Positions 16,573 to 25,622 of a stretch of DNA of 64,000 bases are shown in pieces. The position numbers were made by a program, and so were the translations under genes. The stretch is from Candidatus Peribacteria bacterium (lineage in GTDB: Bacteria > Patescibacteriota > Gracilibacteria > Peribacterales > Peribacteraceae): contig SICN01000001.1 in the NCBI GenBank assembly GCA_009691405.1, forward strand, positions 1 through 64,000. Direction: 5' to 3'. Positions within the stretch are counted from its first letter, which is position 1; each line of letters starts with the position of its first letter. The notes below the pieces were generated by a model. It did no database searches and was not told the origin of the DNA. It worked only from the letters and a program-made list of their open reading frames with translations.

Positions 16573-17196
16573 ATGGATTTCAGCCATACTCTCAGGAAGC
16601 AGCGTCTTGCTTTGGGGCTTGCAGTCGTTGCGGGACTTTCTTTTGCTTATGCCGCCGTTCGCGATCTTCAGGAAGATGTTTCAAAGACACGCTTCACCGG
16701 CGTTATCACAGCGCTCGCAAAAGACGATGCATCGGGCAGCCACAATTACGATATGTTCCTCAAAGTCGATACGGTGACGGGTGATGCTACCGACTTCAAA
16801 CACAGGAACGAAATCAGCGTCGATTCCTTCAGTTGGAACGAGTCCCGCGCGATCGGCGCGCCGCGCCCTTCGATGGACGCCTTCGTCGTGACCATGCCTG
16901 GGAGCAGCGCATCGCCGAAATTGTTTCTCTACGGTGCCGGCGGCACGAGAATTCCGAGAGTCGCTTTGAGCGTGAAAATGAAGGGGGGTAGTGAAGATTT
17001 CCTCAAGTGGGTGCTGACCGATGCACAAGTGCTCTCCTATAAGACCGTCACCAATACGCACGGGGACGGAGTGATGGACCAGGTCACGTTTAGTTTTGCG
17101 AAGATCGAAACAGAGATGCACCAAGTGCTCCCCGACGGTTCCCTCGGCCCCGCGGCAAAAGCCGGGTGGGATCAGAGGACGAACAAGGCGAATTGA
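16573..17196 (+). CDS. Hcp-like (type VI tube protein fold) exported protein
   Basis: The protein has 207 residues. An N-terminal membrane or signal segment covers about residues 12-30 (LALGLAVVAGLSFAYAAV). The rest resembles the Hcp beta-barrel: NYDMFLKVDTVTGDATD, NEISVDSFSWNES and late strands VTFSFAKIE. No type VI secretion genes are nearby, and the added signal segment is not found in true Hcp tubes. It may be a secreted barrel that borrowed the fold. The assignment is a motif-level match. Confidence 0.6.
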   Translation: MDFSHTLRKQRLALGLAVVAGLSFAYAAVRDLQEDVSKTRFTGVITALAKDDASGSHNYDMFLKVDTVTGDATDFKHRNEISVDSFSWNESRAIGAPRPSMDAFVVTMPGSSASPKLFLYGAGGTRIPRVALSVKMKGGSEDFLKWVLTDAQVLSYKTVTNTHGDGVMDQVTFSFAKIETEMHQVLPDGSLGPAAKAGWDQRTNKAN

Positions 17197-17200
17197 TATT

Positions 17201-17914
17201 TTATTTCGCCAATCTTCTCTTCCGTACAAGTTCGGAAGCTTTGAAGAGACTTTCGAACGTCCCTGCATCGATCCATTCTTTCTTCAGAATCGTTGCTTCG
17301 GCATTTCCATGTTCCACGTACCAGCGGCTGACATCCGTGATTTCGAGTTCGCCCCGTGGTGAGGGTTTCATCGTGCGGATGAAATCGAAGCAGTGGTTGT
17401 CGTAGACGTAGCAGCCCGTCACTGCCAGATTCGATTTCGGTTTCAGGGGCTTCTCTTCGATCGACATGACGCGGCCGTTTTCCATCTCCGCCACGCCGAA
17501 GCGTTCCGGATCGTGCACTTCTTTCAGTAGAAGCAGCGTCCCGCTCTTGAAAGACTTGATCACGGATGAAAGATCATCGAAAAATACGTTGTCACCGAGA
17601 ATGGCGCAGACACTCTCACCGTTGGCGAACGTTTCTGTGAGACCCAGAGCTTGTGCGATCCCTTTCGGTTGATCCTGCACGCAGTAGTGAAACGTGCAGC
17701 CGAAACGTTTCCCGCTGCCGAGGAATGCCGCCATCTGATCCATGTGTTCGTTGCCCGTGACGATCGCGATGTCGGTGATCCCCGCATCCAGAAGCACCTG
17801 CAGTGGGTAAAGGATTAGCGGTTTGTCGTAGACGGGAAGAAGGCTTTTGTTCGTTATTTCTGTCAGAGGTTTTAGCCTTGAACCGCTTCCGCCGCAGATG
17901 AGAACGCCTTTCAT
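17201..17914 (-). CDS. rmlA: Sugar-1-phosphate nucleotidylyltransferase, RmlA-like
   Basis: It should join glucose-1-phosphate to dTTP for dTDP-sugar synthesis. The N-terminal GVLICGGSGSRLKPLT is the nucleotide site, with LGDNVFFDD as the metal site and EEKPLKPKSNLAVTG as the sugar site. At 237 aa it is the short form lacking the extra C-terminal allosteric part of E. coli RmlA. It is divergent from rmlB with overlapping promoters (box CAGAAT 6 bases before the ATG), so the two are likely co-controlled. Confidence 0.88.
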   Translation of the reverse strand: MKGVLICGGSGSRLKPLTEITNKSLLPVYDKPLILYPLQVLLDAGITDIAIVTGNEHMDQMAAFLGSGKRFGCTFHYCVQDQPKGIAQALGLTETFANGESVCAILGDNVFFDDLSSVIKSFKSGTLLLLKEVHDPERFGVAEMENGRVMSIEEKPLKPKSNLAVTGCYVYDNHCFDFIRTMKPSPRGELEITDVSRWYVEHGNAEATILKKEWIDAGTFESLFKASELVRKRRLAK

Positions 17915-17923
17915 GGCTGCATT

Positions 17924-17953
17924 CTGACATTTTCTTGATGTTCTTGCTAGAAT
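17924..17953 (+). promoter_or_regulatory. Promoter of rmlB
   Basis: CTGACA (17924-17929), 18 bases, TAGAAT (17948-17953), 6 bases before the ATG at 17960. It overlaps the region of the divergent rmlA promoter. Confidence 0.6.
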
Positions 17954-17959
17954 GACACC

Positions 17960-18913
17960 ATGAATCTTCTTGTAACGGGCGGCGCTGGCTTTATTGGCTC
18001 ACACTTCGTGCTGCGTCATGTTGAGGCTTTTCCGAAAGACCGTCTCGTTGTGCTTGATAAACTGACGTATGCCGCTGACAAAAAATTTCTGAGTCCGGTC
18101 CTCCAGAGCATCACGTTTGTCGAAGGCGATATCGCCGATATGACGCTCGTGAAGACGCTCGTGAGCGATCACGCCATCGATACAATCGTCGATTTTGCAG
18201 CAGAAACGCATGTGGATCGGAGCATTGCTGATCCGTTTCCGTTTCTCCAGACGAACGTACTCGGCGTGGCGAGTTTGATCGAAGCGTGCAAAGCAAATCC
18301 TAGCGTCAGATTTCTGCATGTTTCGACGGATGAAGTGTACGGCGATCTCAAAGACGACGATGCCCCCAAACGCATCGAGGATCCGCTCCGTCCGAGTTCC
18401 CCGTATGCCGCGAGCAAAGCCTCTGGAGATCTTCTCATCGAAGCCGCGGAGCGCACATACGGCATCAAAGCGGCGATCTCGCGTTGCACCAACAACTTCG
18501 GTCCGCATCAGGCTGGTGAAAAATTCATTCCGACCGTCATACGCTGCGCCATGCACGATCAGCCGATTCCGATTTACGCTGAGGGCAAAAACAAAAGGGA
18601 TTGGCTCTATGTGACGGATCACTGCGATGCGCTTGAAATGATTCTGAAAACGCCGAACGCATTCGACGCATGCAAGATTTTCAACGTTTCTGCCGACAGC
18701 GAGAAGGAAAACATCGACGTGGCCAGAGCGATCCTGAAGATTCTCGGAAAGCCCGAGAGCCTTTTTGCTTTCGTCAAAGACCGTCCGGGTCATGACTGGA
18801 GATACGCACTCGATTCGTCTCAGACCCGCGCACTCGGCTGGAAGCCGAACATCAGCTTCGAGGAGGGACTCTCAAAGACGATTTCGTGGTACGGGCAGCG
18901 TTTTGTCGGCTAA
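17960..18913 (+). CDS. rmlB: dTDP-glucose 4,6-dehydratase
   Basis: An extended SDR of 317 aa that makes dTDP-4-keto-6-deoxyglucose. It has GGAGFIGSHF for NAD, AAETHVDRSI typical of RmlB, STDEVYGDL with the catalytic Asp-Glu pair, and YAASKASGD (YxxxK). It pairs with the divergent rmlA. RmlC and RmlD are not seen, so the product may go to another deoxysugar. Confidence 0.92.
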   Translation: MNLLVTGGAGFIGSHFVLRHVEAFPKDRLVVLDKLTYAADKKFLSPVLQSITFVEGDIADMTLVKTLVSDHAIDTIVDFAAETHVDRSIADPFPFLQTNVLGVASLIEACKANPSVRFLHVSTDEVYGDLKDDDAPKRIEDPLRPSSPYAASKASGDLLIEAAERTYGIKAAISRCTNNFGPHQAGEKFIPTVIRCAMHDQPIPIYAEGKNKRDWLYVTDHCDALEMILKTPNAFDACKIFNVSADSEKENIDVARAILKILGKPESLFAFVKDRPGHDWRYALDSSQTRALGWKPNISFEEGLSKTISWYGQRFVG

Positions 18914-18925
18914 CATACTCGACTC

Positions 18926-20020
18926 ATGCACATCCTTCTCGCCACAGGCATTTACCCGCCCGATATCGGCGGGCCTGCCACGTACGCAGAAAAATTGGCG
19001 CAGGAGTTTCTCAATCTCGGTCACACCGTGACGGTCGTCACGTATGGTTCGGTGCGTCCGAATGCCTCTGAGCGCGAAAGATTGACTGTCATTCCCGTGA
19101 GCAAGGTCGGGAGCGTCTTGTCCCGTTGGTTTCGCTATTCGCGGGCGCTACGGAAGTACGGCAGCGATGCCGATGTCATGATCGCATTCTCGTCGGTGAG
19201 CACGGGAGTCCCCCTGATGTTTTCCGGTCTCAAGAAGCCGAAGAAAATCCTGCGTCTGGGAGGAGATTTTTTCTGGGAGCGGTATACGGACGGCGGCGGG
19301 ATGAAGAGCCTTTCTGACTGGTACCGATCGGTCTGCGGTTTTTGGCGGATCGTCAATTTCACGTTTATGGCTGGCATTCTCCGGTCGTTCGATGCTCTCG
19401 TGTATTCGACGGAATTTCAGAAATTTATTCATGAAAAAGAGTATGCGGGGTTGCCAAAAAGCACGGTGATTGAGAATGCAAGACCCACCTGCGCCCCGAA
19501 CAGCGGGGCTTCGGTGGGCAGGCCACATCAACCGTTTAGGCTTCTTTTCATGGGTCGCTTCGTAGGATTCAAGAATTTGCTGGCACTGCTCGATGCGATC
19601 GTGAACATGCCAAATGTCACGTTGACGCTTGTCGGATCTGGTCCGATGGAACAGGCGCTCCGTGCAAAGACGACAGCGTTGAATCTCGGCAGCCGCGTGC
19701 GATTTCAAGCACCGGTTTCGGGTGAAGAGAAGAGTCGTGTTTTTGCAGAGCATGATCTTTTGATTCTTCCGTCGGTGACGGAGATTAGTCCGAATACGGC
19801 GCTCGAGGCCGCAGCCGAAGGATTGCCTGTGCTCTTGACTACGGAAACAGGACTTTCGGGGAGTGGGATGATTTGCCTGAAGCCGCTTCGGTTAGCCAGC
19901 CAGATTGCTTCCGCGATCCGTGAGTGCATCGAGCATCCCGTATCCACCTCGAACGATGTGCAGGTCAGGACGTACGCGAAAGTGGCGCAAGATTGGATGC
20001 AATTTTTTTCTTCCCTATGA
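18926..20020 (+). CDS. GT4 family glycosyltransferase
   Basis: A 364-aa GT-B enzyme: ILLATGIYPPDIGGPATY at the N-terminus and LLFMGRFVGFKN, PSVTEISPNTALEAAAEGLPV in the C-terminal domain. A CATACT box ends 6 bases before the ATG. Residues about 187-200 (RPTCAPNSGASVGRP), just before the C-terminal Rossmann strand, come from a nested palindrome at 19484-19518 that looks inserted. Its stop overlaps the next GT4 start (ATGA). Confidence 0.88.
   Translation: MHILLATGIYPPDIGGPATYAEKLAQEFLNLGHTVTVVTYGSVRPNASERERLTVIPVSKVGSVLSRWFRYSRALRKYGSDADVMIAFSSVSTGVPLMFSGLKKPKKILRLGGDFFWERYTDGGGMKSLSDWYRSVCGFWRIVNFTFMAGILRSFDALVYSTEFQKFIHEKEYAGLPKSTVIENARPTCAPNSGASVGRPHQPFRLLFMGRFVGFKNLLALLDAIVNMPNVTLTLVGSGPMEQALRAKTTALNLGSRVRFQAPVSGEEKSRVFAEHDLLILPSVTEISPNTALEAAAEGLPVLLTTETGLSGSGMICLKPLRLASQIASAIRECIEHPVSTSNDVQVRTYAKVAQDWMQFFSSL
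19484..19518. repeat. In-frame nested palindrome inside a GT4 gene
   Basis: Outer arms CCCACC and GGTGGG enclose inner arms GCCCCG and CGGGGC. It lies at the interdomain linker of the transferase and is followed by CAGG, as in other repeats of this kind near 63490. Confidence 0.65.
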
Positions 20021-21120
20021 AATTACTGATGATTTCAGGCGACAGATCACTCGCTTCCGGAAAAGCAGGAGCTTTTTCGGAGACGATTGCCGAGCTCTGC
20101 AAGCATTTCGAGCGCATTGATATTCTCTGTCCTCGAGTACAAGCAACGCAGCAGGTACGAGTGTTGCATGGAAACGTGTTTGTTCATCCCTCTTCATTCG
20201 GTCTTTGGTATCAGCCACTCTGGATTCTGAAGAAAGGCAGAGAGCTGTTTCAGGCTCATCATCACGATATCATGACGGTCCACGACTATCCCCCGTTCTA
20301 CAACGGCATTGGAGCGAGATTATTGAAACGATCGATTGGTATTCCCGCCATTCTTGAAATTCATCACATCGTCGGTTGGCCAGAGGCTTCATCGATCAGC
20401 GAAACGATCGGTCGCCTCATGACGAAGTTTTTCATCGGCAGGCACAGTCGAAAATTCGATGCGGTGCGAGTTGTGAACGCAACGGTCAAAGCGACGCTTG
20501 CATCATGGGGAGTTGTAAATGAAAAAATATCGGTTGTGCCGTCGGTGTACCTCGATCATGCGATGATCGAGAGCGTGAAAAATCAGGAGAAGAAATTTGA
20601 TCTCGTGTTCGCTGCGCGGCTTACAGACAACAAAGGATTGCTTCCGCTTCTTGGCTCTCTCGTGCTGATGTCTGGTAAAACATTGCTGGTCATCGGCGAC
20701 GGTCCGATGCGAAAAAAGGCCGAATTGCTTGCGACTTCACTCCGCGTTTCTACTCGAGTCACGTTCGTCGGCTGGCTGCCGACCGCTCGAGACGTACTTG
20801 CGGGAATTTCTTCGGGGCGCATATTCGTTATGAACTCGAAGAGTGAGGGCAACCCGCGTGTGGCGATCGAAGCGATGGCACTTGGAGTACCTGTACTCGC
20901 AACGAGAGTCGGCATTATGCCGGATGTGATCGAAGATGGTGTGAACGGAGTGTTTACGGATGGCACTGCCAAAGATATTGCAGCAAAAGCGTCTGTTCTT
21001 CTCTCGGACCTCGGAAAACTTGAGGCGATGGGCCGGGAAGCGGAGAAGATTTCTGGGCGTTTCGAAAAAACTGCGGCGATCAAGACGTATGCCGATTTTT
21101 TGAAATCTCTTGCTCTCTAA
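20017..21120 (+). CDS. GT4 family glycosyltransferase
   Basis: A 367-aa GT-B enzyme starting MKLLMISGDRSLASGKAGAF. The C-terminal domain has LVFAARLTDNKG and the donor motif NSKSEGNPRVAIEAMALGVPV. It overlaps the preceding stop by ATGA and is followed after a few bases by a third transferase, so three GT4 enzymes appear to form one operon assembling a glycan. Confidence 0.88.
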   Translation: MKLLMISGDRSLASGKAGAFSETIAELCKHFERIDILCPRVQATQQVRVLHGNVFVHPSSFGLWYQPLWILKKGRELFQAHHHDIMTVHDYPPFYNGIGARLLKRSIGIPAILEIHHIVGWPEASSISETIGRLMTKFFIGRHSRKFDAVRVVNATVKATLASWGVVNEKISVVPSVYLDHAMIESVKNQEKKFDLVFAARLTDNKGLLPLLGSLVLMSGKTLLVIGDGPMRKKAELLATSLRVSTRVTFVGWLPTARDVLAGISSGRIFVMNSKSEGNPRVAIEAMALGVPVLATRVGIMPDVIEDGVNGVFTDGTAKDIAAKASVLLSDLGKLEAMGREAEKISGRFEKTAAIKTYADFLKSLAL

Positions 21121-21124
21121 TTCT

Positions 21125-22135
21125 ATGCGCATTCTTTTCATCACACAGAAACTCAAAGAGCAGGATGCCTTCGGTGTTCTGTGGGTGCGTGAGTTACTCC
21201 GTCAGGGCTTCGAGGTGACGGTGATCTGCCTCGAAGGCTCGGGTGAGACGTTCGAATTTCCGGTTCATTCGCTCGGCAAAGAGTCCGGACTATCTAAATT
21301 GCAGTCGATTGTACGTTTCGAGAAGCTGATCGCGACACTGCCCTACGATCGTGTGTTCGTGCATATGGCTCCGGTCTGGTACGCACTTGGTTTTTGGCTC
21401 TGGGCCATCAAGAGAGTGCCGACGTATCTTTGGTACACGCATTACAAAATGCAGCTCGGGGTGCGGCTTTTCGGTTGGTTCGGTACGCGATTCTTCTGTG
21501 CGACCCCGCAAAGCTTGCCGCAATACGATGGATCACCGAAGAAAACGGTCGTCGGGCACGGCATCGATCTTTCGTTTTGGCCGAAACGTCGCAATCTCTG
21601 CATGGACTCTCATCGTTTGCTTGTGGTTCATCGATTGAGTCGTTCAAAACGCTTGGAACTTTCGATTCTCGCTCTCCCTCTTCTCGATTCTTCGTACACG
21701 ATCGATGTCTACGGCAACGAGGCGGAGCCCGATTATGCTGCAGAAATGAAATCACTCGTCGAGAAATTGAAGTTACAGTCGCGCGTGACGTTTCATGGCA
21801 CGGTGCCGATGCAAAAACTCCCCGAGATTTACTCTCGTCATCGTTTGATCCTGAATATGGCGAGCGAGACGATCGACAAGACGATGCTCGAGGCCATGAC
21901 CTGCGGCTGCTATCCCGTAACCACGCTTGGAAACGCCGTTGCAATCGCTTCTTTCGAAGAAGGGGAAGTCTTTGCGCCACGTACCGACACACCCGAAACA
22001 ATTGCAGCTTTTATCCGACAGTACGCTGAGAAAGCACCGATCGATGTTGAAAGAATGTATGAGATCGTGAGTGAATATCACAGTCTCAGCAAACTGGTCG
22101 AGAAGATGGGGCAGTACATACGACGCGGAATGTGA
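21125..22135 (+). CDS. GT4-like glycosyltransferase
   Basis: A 336-aa GT-B protein starting MRILFITQKLKEQDAFGV. It has the donor-domain LLVVHRLSRSKRLEL and a weaker nucleotide-site region NMASETIDKTMLEAMTCGC. The sequence is more divergent than its neighbours. It lies 4 bases after the preceding stop and converges on the aminotransferase gene at 22139. Confidence 0.82.
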   Translation: MRILFITQKLKEQDAFGVLWVRELLRQGFEVTVICLEGSGETFEFPVHSLGKESGLSKLQSIVRFEKLIATLPYDRVFVHMAPVWYALGFWLWAIKRVPTYLWYTHYKMQLGVRLFGWFGTRFFCATPQSLPQYDGSPKKTVVGHGIDLSFWPKRRNLCMDSHRLLVVHRLSRSKRLELSILALPLLDSSYTIDVYGNEAEPDYAAEMKSLVEKLKLQSRVTFHGTVPMQKLPEIYSRHRLILNMASETIDKTMLEAMTCGCYPVTTLGNAVAIASFEEGEVFAPRTDTPETIAAFIRQYAEKAPIDVERMYEIVSEYHSLSKLVEKMGQYIRRGM

Positions 22136-22138
22136 TTC

Positions 22139-23236
22139 TTACAATACTTCTTTGAGCGCCTTGCAGACCTCTTGAATCATCTCTTCCGTCAGTTCCGGGA
22201 ACATCGGCAGTGACAGCAGTTCTCCTGCCATTTTTTCCGCAACCGGGAAATCGCCTTTCTTCCAGATGCCTGCATACGCTTCCTGCAGATGAATCGGGAT
22301 CGGATAGTGAATGCCGGTCGCAATGCCTTTTTGCTTCAACTTGTCCTGCGCGACATCACGATTTTCTACTCTGATGACGAAGAGGTGATAGTTTGAACTT
22401 CGATCGTCGTGTGCCGTAAAGAGCCGTATGTTCGCGTTATTCTTGAGAAGTGTGCGGTACAGTGCAGCGTTCTTTCGCCGTGCATCGTTCCATGCATCAA
22501 GGTGAGGGAGTTTGACGGAGAGTACCGCACCTTGAATGCCATCCATCCGTTCGTTCTTGCCGACGATGGCATGTTTGTACTTCTCTTGCATGCCGTGGTC
22601 CCGCAGCATCCGGATTTTTTTGTCGATACTGTCGTTATTTGTCGTAACGGCTCCGCCTTCGCCGTACGCACCGAGGTTTTTCCCGGGATAAAAACTGAAG
22701 GCGCCGGCTTCGCCCATGCAGCCTGCCTTTTTCCCTTTGTACAGGGCTCCGTGGGCTTGGCACGCGTCTTCGATCACGAGCAGATCGTGTTTCTTTGCGA
22801 TCGAAAGCACTGTGTCCATGTCCGCACACTGTCCGTACAAGTGCACAGGGATGATCGCTTTAGTGTTCTTCGTGATCGCCTGTTCGATTCGCGTCACATC
22901 GATGAGCGCATCGTCTTCAGTGCAGTCGACAAGCACGGGAGTCGCGCCCGAAAGCGAGATCGCTTCGGCGCTTGCGAAGAAAGAATTGGCAACCGTGATG
23001 ACATCGTCACCCTGTCCGATACCGTACGCGCGGAGAATCAATTCCAGTGCGGACGTGCCATTGCCGACGCCGATGCAGTGCAGAGTCCCGCAGTAGGCCG
23101 CAAACGATTTCTCAAATTTCTCGACGAATGGTCCTCCTGCGAACGCGCACGAATCGACGACGGCCTGCATGGCGGGATCGATCTCACTTTTGATGCTTCC
23201 GTACTGCGCTTTGAGGTCGAGGAAGGGAACCAGCAT
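22139..23236 (-). CDS. DegT/DnrJ/EryC1/StrS family sugar aminotransferase
   Basis: A 365-aa PLP enzyme that transaminates keto-sugar nucleotides. Markers are VPFLDLKAQY at the start, GVGNGTSALELIL, EDACQAHGA, the PLP lysine in FSFYPGKNLGAYGEGG, and GIHYPIPIHLQ. A likely substrate is the dTDP-4-keto-6-deoxyglucose made by the rml genes, which is inference. The start at 23236 has TACACT 6 bases upstream; the frame extends to 23275 but reads through that promoter. Confidence 0.9.
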   Translation of the reverse strand: MLVPFLDLKAQYGSIKSEIDPAMQAVVDSCAFAGGPFVEKFEKSFAAYCGTLHCIGVGNGTSALELILRAYGIGQGDDVITVANSFFASAEAISLSGATPVLVDCTEDDALIDVTRIEQAITKNTKAIIPVHLYGQCADMDTVLSIAKKHDLLVIEDACQAHGALYKGKKAGCMGEAGAFSFYPGKNLGAYGEGGAVTTNNDSIDKKIRMLRDHGMQEKYKHAIVGKNERMDGIQGAVLSVKLPHLDAWNDARRKNAALYRTLLKNNANIRLFTAHDDRSSNYHLFVIRVENRDVAQDKLKQKGIATGIHYPIPIHLQEAYAGIWKKGDFPVAEKMAGELLSLPMFPELTEEMIQEVCKALKEVL

Positions 23237-23295
23237 GGACAGAGTGTAGCAAAGAAAGCTTCCCGCTTTCAGCATTCAGTCGTAAGCTGCTTCGG

Positions 23296-24114
23296 ATGTC
23301 CGATGCCCTCATTCCCTGCACCGTGCAAGTCCTCACGCATAATAATGCGTCGACCATTCGTCGGAATCTCGACTCGCTTAGGGAATTCGGCGAAGTGATC
23401 GTGCAGGACGGGTATTCGACGGACGGCACTCGAGAGATTGCCCGCGAGTATCCGAATGTACGTCTTCTGGATCAGGATCGGAGGTTTCTCGGAGGAGACG
23501 GATACATCAACGATTTTTCTTCCATGCGGAATCTCAGCATTTTTGCCGCGAAGTACGATTGGATTTTCCCCGAAGATGCCGACGAGTATCTGTCCCCTGA
23601 AGTGATCAAAGAAATCCGTTCGATCGTCGAATGCGGCGTGCCCGGTGTGTATCAGGCATTCAGAAGATTCTTTATCAACGGTGAACCGGTGATGCATTCT
23701 TCGGGATACCCCGCGATGCAGATCCGCCTGTTCCATCGCTTGTGCACCGTGACGGGATACCGTAAGCCCGTACATGAACTATTGACGCTGCAGCCGAACG
23801 TGTTGGTCCGGATGCTCCGTCATGAACTGCCTTTGCCTCTGCCGCCCGCAGAGAGCTTGCATCGAAAGTACCGTCGATATCTCGATATGGAAGCCAAGCG
23901 TCACCAAGGGATCACTTTTTTGCAGTGGTTGAGTTCGGTTGTCCGCAGGAGCATCCGTACGATGACGTATATTTCACTGAGAACGCTCTGGATCCGGATC
24001 ACCCCCCGCTCGGGGAAGCGAATGCCTATCGCCTATGAATGGCAGGCGATTGAGTATTCGTTTCTCCTCATGATCCTCACGTTTCCACTGTTCAATCGTT
24101 CACCGAAGCAGTGA
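23296..24114 (+). CDS. GT2 family glycosyltransferase, WaaE/KdtX-like
   Basis: A 272-aa GT-A enzyme. It has CTVQVLTHNNASTI, the short acidic VIVQDGYSTDGT, and WIFPEDADEYLS. It ends with a hydrophobic helix (YSFLLMILTFPLF), suggesting membrane attachment. This pattern matches lipopolysaccharide core beta-glucosyltransferases. A TAAGCT box ends 7 bases before the ATG. Its 3' end overlaps the convergent HAD gene by 15 bases. Confidence 0.83.
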   Translation: MSDALIPCTVQVLTHNNASTIRRNLDSLREFGEVIVQDGYSTDGTREIAREYPNVRLLDQDRRFLGGDGYINDFSSMRNLSIFAAKYDWIFPEDADEYLSPEVIKEIRSIVECGVPGVYQAFRRFFINGEPVMHSSGYPAMQIRLFHRLCTVTGYRKPVHELLTLQPNVLVRMLRHELPLPLPPAESLHRKYRRYLDMEAKRHQGITFLQWLSSVVRRSIRTMTYISLRTLWIRITPRSGKRMPIAYEWQAIEYSFLLMILTFPLFNRSPKQ

Positions 24115-24720
24115 TGGAAGTTCCGCGATCGATGCGAGAAGATGCGTCGGGTGCAGCGCCCGAAGAAGTGTCTCGTTCCGTATACCCGACAGCACTCCAC
24201 ACGTCGTGAGACCGAGCGACTGTCCCGCAAGAATATCCGCTTCGGTGTCACCGATGATCCAGTCGCCTGCCTTCGCGTTCGGACGCATCAGTTCGGCTTT
24301 CGCTTTCACTGGATCAGCGCCCGCAGCGGCGATTCTGACGTCGGAAAAAACTTCACGCAGCCCGAATTCGTCGATTTCTTCCCGTGCGGCAGGCGCATTT
24401 TTTCGAAGCGTTACGAGGATGAGGATATGGGCATGCGCCAGCGTGATGAGTGTTTCTTTTGCGGTTGGCAAGAGCCTGTCGAAGGCAAGAAATTCAGGTG
24501 ATTCGATGCAAAGATCCCGCTCCTTTTGGTACCGTGCGTTATCGATTTCCGGATAGTGTCGCTTTAGTATTTCTGACTCAGAAGTTTTGGAGCGTTTCAG
24601 TTCCCAGTATTTCTCTTCCGAGAGAACAGGAGCGGCGTTGCCGAGGCAGTGCAGATGCACGCGGTGGTAGCGCGTGCGGTTGGCGAGAATCGTGCCGTCG
24701 AAGTCGAAGAAGAGTGTCAT
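24100..24720 (-). CDS. HAD-superfamily phosphatase
   Basis: A 206-aa hydrolase of the phosphoglycolate-phosphatase type: motif I FFDFDGTIL (nucleophile Asp), motif II ILVTLRKN, and motif IV IIGDTEADILAG. It is the last gene of a four-gene operon with an epimerase, an ATP-grasp protein and an oxidoreductase, overlapping the epimerase gene by 4 bases. A sugar-phosphate substrate is likely but not shown. Confidence 0.85.
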   Translation of the reverse strand: MTLFFDFDGTILANRTRYHRVHLHCLGNAAPVLSEEKYWELKRSKTSESEILKRHYPEIDNARYQKERDLCIESPEFLAFDRLLPTAKETLITLAHAHILILVTLRKNAPAAREEIDEFGLREVFSDVRIAAAGADPVKAKAELMRPNAKAGDWIIGDTEADILAGQSLGLTTCGVLSGIRNETLLRALHPTHLLASIAELPSLLR

Positions 24721-25622
24721 CGTGTGGCGGACAGAAAGGCATCGTACTGGATTTTTAGCCCTTGCGAGAGAGGAATGAAGGCTTCGAATCCGAGTTCACG
24801 TTTCGCTTTCGAAATGTCGAACCGGAAATTCAGCTTCGGCTTCTGGCGTTCCTTGTAGATCGGTTGCAGTTTTTTTCCCGAGATTCGCACAATGTCTTCG
24901 ACGACCGTTTTCAGCGTGACCGTTGTTCCGCTCGCGATGACGAATGTTCCGTTCGTTTTGTGCTCCAATGCGCACACGATCGCTCTCGCGGCATCGATCA
25001 CGTTGATGTAATCCCGCTCGTCACTCCCGTCACCGAAGAGGATCGGCGCTTCTCCCGCTGCAATCTTTCGGATGAACAGGGGGATCGCTTTGATCGCAGG
25101 TTCTCCTTCACCGTAGATCTGCGTGATGCGGAGGATCGTGAGCGGGCATCCGCGCTCGTCGCAAAATTCCCGCAGGATTGTTTCACTCTGCAGCTTGGCT
25201 TTGCCGTACTCGGTGATTGGCTCGGTCGGATGCGTTTCGTCGATTGGAAGCGATCTGGGAACGCCGAAGACGTCGATGCTGCTCGCGTAGATGATGTGTT
25301 TGATTTTGTGATGGAGAACATCGAGCAGATGCCGCAACCCTTGAGTTTGCGCTTCTTGCAGCGATTCCTGCTCTTCATGAGTGCAGCTTGCTTTCGGCAT
25401 TGCAGCCGCGAGATGGATCAGAATATCGGTGTCGTCGATTGTCCTCTTGATGTTTTTCATTTCCTGTCCGTTCGTGAGATCCGCGACGATTGCACGGACG
25501 TTGCTTCCGTATGATCCCGGTGTTCGCACGATCGCCGAGATTGTGAACGATTCTTTCGGAAGCAAAGGGATGACATGTGATCCGAGAAATCCCGTTCCAC
25601 CGGTAATCAGCACGTTCTTCAT
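24717..25622 (-). CDS. NAD-dependent epimerase/dehydratase (extended SDR)
   Basis: A 301-aa nucleotide-sugar SDR: GGTGFLGSHV for NAD, ASSIDVFG, and a YGKAKLQSE active site. The start at 25622 overlaps the ATP-grasp stop (ATGA). The substrate is unknown; the operon context (Gfo/Idh oxidoreductase, ATP-grasp, HAD) suggests a modified sugar. Confidence 0.87.
   Translation of the reverse strand: MKNVLITGGTGFLGSHVIPLLPKESFTISAIVRTPGSYGSNVRAIVADLTNGQEMKNIKRTIDDTDILIHLAAAMPKASCTHEEQESLQEAQTQGLRHLLDVLHHKIKHIIYASSIDVFGVPRSLPIDETHPTEPITEYGKAKLQSETILREFCDERGCPLTILRITQIYGEGEPAIKAIPLFIRKIAAGEAPILFGDGSDERDYINVIDAARAIVCALEHKTNGTFVIASGTTVTLKTVVEDIVRISGKKLQPIYKERQKPKLNFRFDISKAKRELGFEAFIPLSQGLKIQYDAFLSATR

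Noticed and set aside
22409-23398. Long open frame of 329 codons opposite the aminotransferase gene
   Set aside because: It is antisense to a clear DegT-family gene, has no domain and only mirrors the codon pattern of the real gene.
23990-24025. Another repeat insertion in the GT2 gene (CCCCCCGCTCGGGG)
   Set aside because: The palindrome is short and the encoded segment TPRSGKRMP looks like an ordinary basic loop; evidence is too weak.
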